From: Variovorax paradoxus
Lineage (GTDB): Bacteria > Pseudomonadota > Gammaproteobacteria > Burkholderiales > Burkholderiaceae_C
Direction of reading: 5' to 3'
NCBI RefSeq assembly: GCF_024734665.1
Contig: NZ_CP102931.1
Span: 3,532,001 to 3,596,000, forward strand
Length of the DNA: 64,000 bases
Shown: positions 58,665 through 64,000 of the stretch, one piece after another
Numbering within the stretch: the first letter of the stretch is position 1
Layout: every line of letters begins with the position of its first letter
The notes under the pieces: model-generated
The model's input: the letters and a program-made list of their open reading frames with translations, nothing else
The model's database searches: none
What the model was told of the DNA's origin: nothing
Program-made: the position numbers and the translations under genes

Positions 58665-60013
58665 TGAGCGCGACGACCACTGCTACCCCTGTGAACACCG
58701 CCACCGCTAATGTGCACGGCGACACCGGCACCGCCCTGCGCTTCATCACCTGCGGCTCTGTCGACGACGGAAAGAGCACGCTCATCGGCCGCCTGCTGGT
58801 CGACAGCAAGACCGTGCTGCAAGACCAGCTGGCCGGCGTGCAGCGCGGCGGCGAAACCGACCTTGCCCTGCTGACCGACGGCCTCTCGGCCGAGCGCGAG
58901 CAAGGCATCACGATCGACGTGGCGTATCGCTACTTCTCGACCGCCAAGCGCAAGTTCATCATCGGCGACGCGCCGGGCCACGAGCAGTACACGCGCAACA
59001 TGGTCACGGCCGCCTCGGCCGCCGACGCCGCCGTGGTGCTGGTCGATGCGACCAAGCTGGCCTGGGCTGCCGAAGTGGAAGACGGCACCGTGGTCAAGCG
59101 CGAACTGCTGCCGCAGACGCGCCGCCACACGTTGCTGTGCCATCTGCTGCGCGTGCAGTCGATCGTGTTCGCAATCAACAAGCTCGACGCCATCGACGAC
59201 GCCGGCCTCGCCTTCGAACGCATCTCGACCGCGCTGAACGCCTTTGCCGAAGCGGCTGGCGTGCAGGTGGCAGGCATCGTGCCGATCTCGGCGCTCAAGG
59301 GCTGGAATGTGGCCACGCGCCATGCCGACTGGGTCGGCTACGAAGGCCCGAGCCTGCTCGAGCTGCTCGAAGAGCTGCCCGTCACGGCGCAGGACGAGGA
59401 CGTGCCTTTCGCCTTCCCGGTGCAGTGGGTCGAGAAGTTCTCTTCTTCCGCCGACACCTCGCAGGGCCGCCGCGTGTTCTGGGGCCGCGTCGCCTCGGGC
59501 CACGTGGAACCCGGCCAGCGCGTGACCGTGCTGCCGAGCAACCAGACCGCCACGGTCGCGCAGGTGCTCAGCCACACGCGCCAGCCGAAGGCGGTGCATG
59601 CGGGCCACAGCGCCGGCATCGTGCTCGACCGCGAGGTCGACGTGTCGCGCGGCGATTGGCTGCTGGCACCCGGCGCCTTCGAGCCGGTGCGCGAGATCAC
59701 CGCCACCGTGGCCTGGCTCGACGACGAGCCGCTGGTCGCAGGCCGCGTGTACTGGGCGCTGCAGGGCCACCGCTGGGTCAAGGCCAAGGTGGCGCGCATC
59801 GTCGATCGCGTGAACATCACGACGCTCGAATCGGAGCCGGCAACGCAGCTGGAAGCCAATGCCATCGGCGACGTGGTACTGGCATTGCAGCAGCCGCTGG
59901 CCGTGCTGCCCTTCACGCAATCGCGTGCATTGGGCTCCCTGGTGCTGGTCGATACGGCCTCCCACAAGACCGCTGCTGCCGTGCTTGTGCAGCCCGCCGC
60001 CGCAAAGGCCTAA
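58664..60013 (+). CDS. cysN: sulfate adenylyltransferase large subunit (GTPase)
   Basis: EF-Tu-like GTPase of 449 residues that drives APS synthesis by CysD. G1 is [16 protein letters not shown]3 [12 protein letters not shown] and G4 NKLD. There is no C-terminal APS kinase domain, unlike NodQ/CysNC fusions. The start [10 protein letters not shown] overlaps the cysD stop. A 43-bp gap then leads to the ferredoxin gene. Confidence 0.96.
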   Translation: MSATTTATPVNTATANVHGDTGTALRFITCGSVDDGKSTLIGRLLVDSKTVLQDQLAGVQRGGETDLALLTDGLSAEREQGITIDVAYRYFSTAKRKFIIGDAPGHEQYTRNMVTAASAADAAVVLVDATKLAWAAEVEDGTVVKRELLPQTRRHTLLCHLLRVQSIVFAINKLDAIDDAGLAFERISTALNAFAEAAGVQVAGIVPISALKGWNVATRHADWVGYEGPSLLELLEELPVTAQDEDVPFAFPVQWVEKFSSSADTSQGRRVFWGRVASGHVEPGQRVTVLPSNQTATVAQVLSHTRQPKAVHAGHSAGIVLDREVDVSRGDWLLAPGAFEPVREITATVAWLDDEPLVAGRVYWALQGHRWVKAKVARIVDRVNITTLESEPATQLEANAIGDVVLALQQPLAVLPFTQSRALGSLVLVDTASHKTAAAVLVQPAAAKA

Positions 60014-60056
60014 AATCTCGGGTTTCCCCCGATCTCACACTGACGTTAAAAGACAA

Positions 60057-60386
60057 ATGACTCACGTCGTCTCCGAAGCCTGCATCCGTTGCAAATACAC
60101 CGACTGCGTGGACGTTTGCCCCGTCGACTGCTTCCGCGAAGGTCCCAACATGCTGGTGATCGACCCGGATGAATGCATCGACTGCGCAGTCTGCATCCCC
60201 GAATGCCCGGTCAACGCGATCTACGCCGAGGAAGACCTGCCGGCCAACCAGATCGCCTTCATCAAGATCAACGCCGAGCTGGCCCTGGCCGACGGCTGGA
60301 AGAGCATCACCAAGCGCAAGCCTGCTCTGCCTGACGCCGAAGAGTGGAAAGACAAGACGGACAAGATCGGGGAGCTGGTGCGCTGA
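60057..60386 (+). CDS. fdxA: 7Fe ferredoxin
   Basis: Ferredoxin of 109 residues of the FdxA type with one [3Fe-4S] and one [4Fe-4S] cluster. Cysteines lie in [18 protein letters not shown] and [16 protein letters not shown]. The tail of about 40 residues is typical of the Azotobacter-type protein. It lies right after cysN and just before a ferredoxin-NADP reductase gene, so it may carry electrons to CysI. A general house-keeping role is also possible. Confidence 0.93.
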   Translation: MTHVVSEACIRCKYTDCVDVCPVDCFREGPNMLVIDPDECIDCAVCIPECPVNAIYAEEDLPANQIAFIKINAELALADGWKSITKRKPALPDAEEWKDKTDKIGELVR

Positions 60387-60391
60387 GCACC

Positions 60392-61414
60392 TTGGCTACC
60401 CCCATCGAAACCGACGCCCTGATCGTCGGTGCCGGCCCCGTGGGGCTGTTCCAGGCCTTCCAGCTGGGCCTGCTCGAAATCTCCTGCCATATCGTCGACG
60501 CACTGCCCGCCGCGGGCGGCCAGTGCGTGGCGCTGTATGGCGACAAGCCGATCTACGACATTCCCGGCACGCCCGTGACCAGCGGGCGCGACCTGGCGCA
60601 GTCGCTGTTGCAGCAGGTGGCGCCGTTCAGGCCGCAGTTTCATTTCGGCGAGCAGGTTGCCACGCTGGAGCGCCAGGCTGACGAGCGTTTGCTGCTGACG
60701 ACTTCGGCCGGCAAGGCGTTCCTTGCGAAGACGGTGTTCATTGCCGCCGGTGTCGGGGCCTTCGTGCCCAAGCGCATCGCAGTCGAAGGCATTGCGCAGT
60801 TCGAAGGCAGCTCACTCTTCTATCACCCCGATTCGCTGGACCGCTTTGCCGGGCAGACGGTGGTGGTCAATGGCGGCGACGACATCGCGCTGGAAACGGC
60901 CATCGCGCTCACGGCGATCGCGAAGCAGGTCACGCTGGTGCACCGGCGCGACGGCTTCCAGGCTGACGAGGGCAACGTCTCAACAATGCGCGCCATCGCA
61001 GACTCGGGCGATCTGACCTTCAAGGTCGGCCAGCCCACCGCTTTCGATGGCAAGCGACTGCAGATCACCACGCCTGACGCAACGACTGTCGATCTGCCGC
61101 TCGACGCGCTGATCGCCTGTCTCGGCATCTCGCCGCGCCTCGGCCCCATCGCCGATTGGGGCCTGGAGTTGGAGCGCAAGCAGGTGCCGGTCGACACCGA
61201 GAAGTACGAAACCCGCGAACGCGGCGTGTTCGCGGTGGGTGACATCAACACCTACCCGGGCAAGAAGAAGCTCATCGTCTGTGGCTTCCACGAAGCCACG
61301 CTGGCCGCCTGGGGCGCCACGGCCATCGTGTTCGCGGGCAAGGCTGTGCCGCTGCAGTACACGACCACCAGCACGCGGCTGCACGAGCTGCTGGGCGTTT
61401 CCGGCTCCCGCTAA
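60392..61414 (+). CDS. ferredoxin/flavodoxin-NADP reductase, thioredoxin-reductase-like
   Basis: Flavoprotein of 340 residues in the TrxR-like FNR group. The FAD motif is DALIVGAGPVGLFQAF; NADPH binding follows in VVVNGGDDIALETA. There is no CxxC redox pair, which separates it from thioredoxin reductase. The start appears to be TTG at 60392 (residues ATPIETDAL), since no ATG lies between the ferredoxin stop and the FAD motif. It starts 5 bp after fdxA. Electron flow NADPH to FdxA to CysI is a reasonable inference. Confidence 0.87.
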   Translation: MATPIETDALIVGAGPVGLFQAFQLGLLEISCHIVDALPAAGGQCVALYGDKPIYDIPGTPVTSGRDLAQSLLQQVAPFRPQFHFGEQVATLERQADERLLLTTSAGKAFLAKTVFIAAGVGAFVPKRIAVEGIAQFEGSSLFYHPDSLDRFAGQTVVVNGGDDIALETAIALTAIAKQVTLVHRRDGFQADEGNVSTMRAIADSGDLTFKVGQPTAFDGKRLQITTPDATTVDLPLDALIACLGISPRLGPIADWGLELERKQVPVDTEKYETRERGVFAVGDINTYPGKKKLIVCGFHEATLAAWGATAIVFAGKAVPLQYTTTSTRLHELLGVSGSR

Positions 61415-62715
61415 CGCGCGCCGGGCAGCAGCGCCCGGTATTCGCCGATGAAGCTGCCGATGGCGGCAACGTAGCGGTCGATGTCCGCATCCGTCAACGG
61501 CAGCGACAGCACGACGAAGCCGCGCGGCGAGGTGTAGATGCCTTCGCTCAGCAGGTGGAAAAAAAGCAGCTGGCGCAGGCGCCCATCGACTGGAGCCAGA
61601 TCGTCGATGCTGCGCACCTCGCCAGCCACGAAATGCGCGTTCATCAGCGAGCCCAGCCCGGTGAACTGCATCGCAACGCCCTCTTTCGCGCACAGCGCAT
61701 TGAGCCTCGCCCGCATCGCCTCGCCCCGCTCTGCCAGCGCACCGGCGGCCTCGGGCGTGAACAGCTTGGTGAGGCCTGCGTAACCGGCGGCCATCGTCAG
61801 CACGTTGTTGTTGAAGGTACCCGAGTGGGCCAGCGACCCGGTGCGCGGGTCGAACAGCGCCATCACGTCGGCACGCCCTCCGAAAGCGCCGAAGGACATG
61901 CCGCCGCCGATGTACTTGCCCAGCGTGGTGAGGTCCGAGCGGATGCCCAGCTTGTTCGCCAGCCCGTGCGGCGCCAGACGCGAGGTCATCACCTCGTCGA
62001 AAACCAGCAGCGCGCCCACACGCGTGGCCGACTCGCGCAGCGTCTGCAGGAAGTCGAGGCTCCCCGGAATGCAGCCGCTCGCCCCCTGCATCGGCTCGAG
62101 CAGAACTGCGGCGATCTCGGCGCCGTGCTTCTCGATCTGCTCGCGCGCCGTCTGCGCATCGTTGTAGGGCAGCACGAGGAAGTCGAACGGCACCGTCGTC
62201 GGCAGCGGCTTGGCGCCAAAGCCCAGCACGCCGCCGTGGTAGCCGCCCGCAAACACCACGATCTTGCGGCGCCCTGTGAAGTGCAGCGCGGCAGTCAGCG
62301 CCATCAGGTTCGCCTCGGTGCCCGAGTTGGTGAAGCGCAACTGCTCGATCTGCGGAAAGCGCTCGCAGATGAGCCTTGCCAGCCGGCCTTCGAGCAGGTT
62401 GTGGCCCGTGAGGTTGATGCCGCTTTGCATCGCCTCGGCGACGGCGTCGCGGATCTCGGGCGCGGTGTGGCCGTAGACGCCGGCCGTGTACTCGGCGATG
62501 AAGTCGGCATAGCGGTGGCCATCGGCATCCCACAGCGCGGCCCCCTCCCCCTTAGCGATGGTCAGCGGAAACGGCGCGTAGAACAGCACCGAACGGCTGT
62601 TGGCTCCGGGCATGTAGCGCGCCTGTTCCTCGAACTGATGGCGGCTGGCGGGGTTGCTCTCGGTGAAGCGCTGGTATGCGCCGGCAAGAGCCTGGTCGAT
62701 GGCGGCATGGGTCAT
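61411..62715 (-). CDS. class III aminotransferase, beta-phenylalanine aminotransferase-like
   Basis: PLP enzyme of 434 residues. It is strikingly like the (S)-beta-phenylalanine aminotransferase of Variovorax paradoxus as I remember it (start MTHAAIDQAL, 434 residues, RYMPGANSRSVLFYAPFP). That enzyme moves the amino group of aromatic beta-amino acids to 2-oxoglutarate. The PLP lysine is in TTLGKYIGGGMSFG (about Lys267); the phosphate-binding segment is NSGTEANLMAL. Without the function test, glutamate-1-semialdehyde aminomutase activity remains an annotation alternative. It converges with the reductase gene (4 bp overlap) and is divergent from a TetR gene. Confidence 0.88.
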   Translation of the reverse strand: MTHAAIDQALAGAYQRFTESNPASRHQFEEQARYMPGANSRSVLFYAPFPLTIAKGEGAALWDADGHRYADFIAEYTAGVYGHTAPEIRDAVAEAMQSGINLTGHNLLEGRLARLICERFPQIEQLRFTNSGTEANLMALTAALHFTGRRKIVVFAGGYHGGVLGFGAKPLPTTVPFDFLVLPYNDAQTAREQIEKHGAEIAAVLLEPMQGASGCIPGSLDFLQTLRESATRVGALLVFDEVMTSRLAPHGLANKLGIRSDLTTLGKYIGGGMSFGAFGGRADVMALFDPRTGSLAHSGTFNNNVLTMAAGYAGLTKLFTPEAAGALAERGEAMRARLNALCAKEGVAMQFTGLGSLMNAHFVAGEVRSIDDLAPVDGRLRQLLFFHLLSEGIYTSPRGFVVLSLPLTDADIDRYVAAIGSFIGEYRALLPGAR

Positions 62716-62761
62716 GGCGGATGTCCTTCGGGTGGTGATGCGATCGTCGCTTGCGGCGCAG

Positions 62762-62797
62762 TTTATTGTTCAGTGCTCAATTAATATTGTTTATACA
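62762..62797. promoter_or_regulatory. AT-rich operator region between aminotransferase and TetR genes
   Basis: A short AT-rich island in the 102-bp divergent gap contains the imperfect dyad ATTG-N9-CAAT (62765-62781) and TATA-like hexamers in both directions. It is the likely site where the TetR protein controls the aminotransferase gene and itself. Confidence 0.4.
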
Positions 62798-62817
62798 GTC
62801 AACCCGGCTGCCGCACA

Positions 62818-63564
62818 ATGGCCGCAACCATGACGAAGAAATCGCCTCCCAAGCCCCGTACGGCCGGCCGCCCCGCCGGCGGTGGCGGTCTGACGAAACA
62901 ACGCATCGCCGAAGTCGCACTGGCGCAGATCGACGAATTCGGCCTGGGCGCCTTCAGCATGCGCGAGGTCGCGGCGCGGCTCGACGTCTATCCGGCCACG
63001 GTGCACTGGCACGTGAGCACACGCGAGGCGCTGCTGGCCGAGGTAGCCGCCACCGTCATGGCCGAAGTCACGCCGCCGCCCGGCAAGCTCGACTGGCAGG
63101 CATGGATCGCCGAACTGTTCCGCCGCTGCCGCACCGCGGTGCGGCGCCACCCGAACGTGGCGCAACTGCTGGGCGCACAACTTGTGTCGAACGGCAGCCT
63201 GCCGATCGAGCTGGTCGAAGGCGTGCTGGCGGCGCTGACCGAGGCCGGCTTCGAGGGCGAGCCCCTGCTGGAGGCCTACAACTGCGTGGTCGCGGCGATG
63301 CTGGGCTTCCTGACGATGGAGTTCTCGCCCCTGCCCGTGGACAACACCCAGGCCTGGGCCGAGGAGCTGCGCGAGCGCGTGCACACGATTCGCCCGCTCG
63401 ACCACCCGGTGCTCACGCGCAACCTGGCGCAGCTGGCCAACAAGGCCTTCATCCTGCGATGGGATAACGGCACCACCGTGCCGCTCGACAACAGCTTCGA
63501 GCGGCACATCCAGATCACCATCGACGGGCTGGAGGCGTTCGCGCGTAGGGTCAGGGCTGCCTAG
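62818..63564 (+). CDS. TetR-family regulator
   Basis: A 248-residue regulator. The HTH domain (about 25-70) carries GAFSMREVAARLDVYPATVHWHVSTREALL. The ligand domain has a TetR_C-like helical pattern ending ERHIQITIDGLEAFARRVRA. It is divergent from the beta-amino-acid aminotransferase gene, so it probably senses a beta-amino acid or related aromatic compound. M5 (MTKKSPP) is an alternative start. The 3' end overlaps the cyclase gene convergently by 14 bp. Confidence 0.9.
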   Translation: MAATMTKKSPPKPRTAGRPAGGGGLTKQRIAEVALAQIDEFGLGAFSMREVAARLDVYPATVHWHVSTREALLAEVAATVMAEVTPPPGKLDWQAWIAELFRRCRTAVRRHPNVAQLLGAQLVSNGSLPIELVEGVLAALTEAGFEGEPLLEAYNCVVAAMLGFLTMEFSPLPVDNTQAWAEELRERVHTIRPLDHPVLTRNLAQLANKAFILRWDNGTTVPLDNSFERHIQITIDGLEAFARRVRAA

Positions 63565-64000
63565 GCCCCAGCAGCTCGTACAGCACCATGCGCGTCTGCC
63601 TGCCGCGCAGCTCGGCCATCTCCTCGATGCGGCGCGTGGCGAGCCGCCCGCCGAGCCCCTCGAACGTCGTCTCCGAGATCAGCGTGCGCGTGCCCAGTTC
63701 CTTGTTGGCGCCCTCGATGCGGCTTGCCGCGTTGATCGCGTCGCCGATGGCGGTGTAAGACAGGCGATTGCTCGACCCGAGCACGCCGGCGATCACGTGG
63801 CCGGTGTGGATGCCTACGCGCGTGCGGAATTCGTGCAGGCCTTCGCCCCGCCACTTGCCGTTGAGCACGTCCATTTCGGCATGCAGTTCGAGCGCCGCGA
63901 TGCAGGCCCGGAATTCCGCATCTTCCAGGTCGGAGGGCGCGCCCCACAGCACCATGATGCCGTCGCCCATGAACTTGTCGATCACACCGCCATGCCGCGC
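63551..64000 (-). CDS. class III adenylate/guanylate cyclase domain protein, 5' end outside window
   Basis: The last 149 residues of a protein whose N-terminal part lies beyond 64000. The cyclase catalytic fold is visible: HGGVIDKFMGDGIMVLWGAP (metal-binding Asp), RTRVGIHTGHVIAGVLG and YTAIGDAINAASRIEGANKELG, with the transition-state Asn-Arg pair in AINAASR. It would make cAMP or cGMP. Regulatory domains such as CHASE2, TPR or adenylate-sensing regions are probably upstream but are not seen. Confidence 0.9.
   Translation of the reverse strand, partial: ARHGGVIDKFMGDGIMVLWGAPSDLEDAEFRACIAALELHAEMDVLNGKWRGEGLHEFRTRVGIHTGHVIAGVLGSSNRLSYTAIGDAINAASRIEGANKELGTRTLISETTFEGLGGRLATRRIEEMAELRGRQTRMVLYELLGPRQP

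Overview
The window looks like chromosomal DNA of a high-GC betaproteobacterium of the Comamonadaceae, most probably a Variovorax close to V. paradoxus. The evidence is the GC-rich coding style, the many sulfonate and cysteine genes, the MXKDX and DUF2844/DUF3443 families typical of Burkholderiales, and a class III aminotransferase at the right end that closely resembles, from memory, the beta-phenylalanine aminotransferase described from V. paradoxus. I saw no rRNA, tRNA, insertion sequence, prophage or CRISPR array. The gene at the left edge and the cyclase-domain gene at the right edge are cut by the window.

Layout. 1-1549 (minus): a regulator fragment, cysE and a rhodanese. 1678-7604 (minus): a sulfonate-type operon with a periplasmic binding protein, a flavin monooxygenase, two tandem permeases, an ATPase and a TauD-like dioxygenase. 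7721-9651 (minus): a lower-GC module with a zinc amidase and two related secreted proteins. 9770-18848 (minus): sulfate-binding protein, a full ssu operon with two SsuA-type binding proteins and a 45-residue membrane protein, metY, a nitroreductase and a molbindin. 18996-24264: yggX, mnmC, a TauE/SafE permease, a transglutaminase and a phosphodiesterase lipoprotein. 24431-30336: an enoyl-CoA hydratase, then a two-component system divergent from a cytochrome b / molybdoenzyme / Met-rich MXKDX peptide / periplasmic MsrA set. 30353-38000: CoA transferase, class I aldolase, DUF2844 and DUF3443 proteins, an amino-acid oxidase beside a frameshifted LysR gene, and an aldo/keto reductase. 38118-40040 (plus): a second copy of the amidase module, inverted and with the two secreted genes in swapped order. 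40093-44955: an esterase lipoprotein, a GNAT, a collagen-like lipoprotein, two Crp/Fnr paralogues and a histidine kinase. 45205-54539 (plus): an RpiR regulator, isoaspartyl peptidase, dipeptide ABC transporter, DmpA and DppA peptidases. 54540-61414 (plus): cysI, DUF934, cysH, cysD, cysN, ferredoxin and ferredoxin-NADP reductase. 61411-64000: the beta-amino-acid aminotransferase, its divergent TetR regulator and a class III cyclase fragment.

How the parts work together. Roughly a third of the window is sulfur metabolism. Sulfonates are imported and desulfonated by the two left-hand operons, sulfate is activated and reduced by the cys operon, and sulfide is fixed through MetY and CysE products. 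The cytochrome b, molybdoenzyme, MXKDX and MsrA set fits periplasmic defence against oxidants such as hypochlorite. The peptide cluster fits scavenging of peptides with unusual linkages.

The most novel item is the pair of inverted, diverged amidase modules. Each encodes a leaderless Amidase_2-type enzyme with one overlapping or closely following pair of secreted four-cysteine proteins, bounded by a conserved leader and a terminator. The most economical reading is a toxin (peptidoglycan amidase) with periplasmic immunity proteins, possibly an orphan type VI secretion cargo. That role is inference, because no secretion gene is visible in the window.
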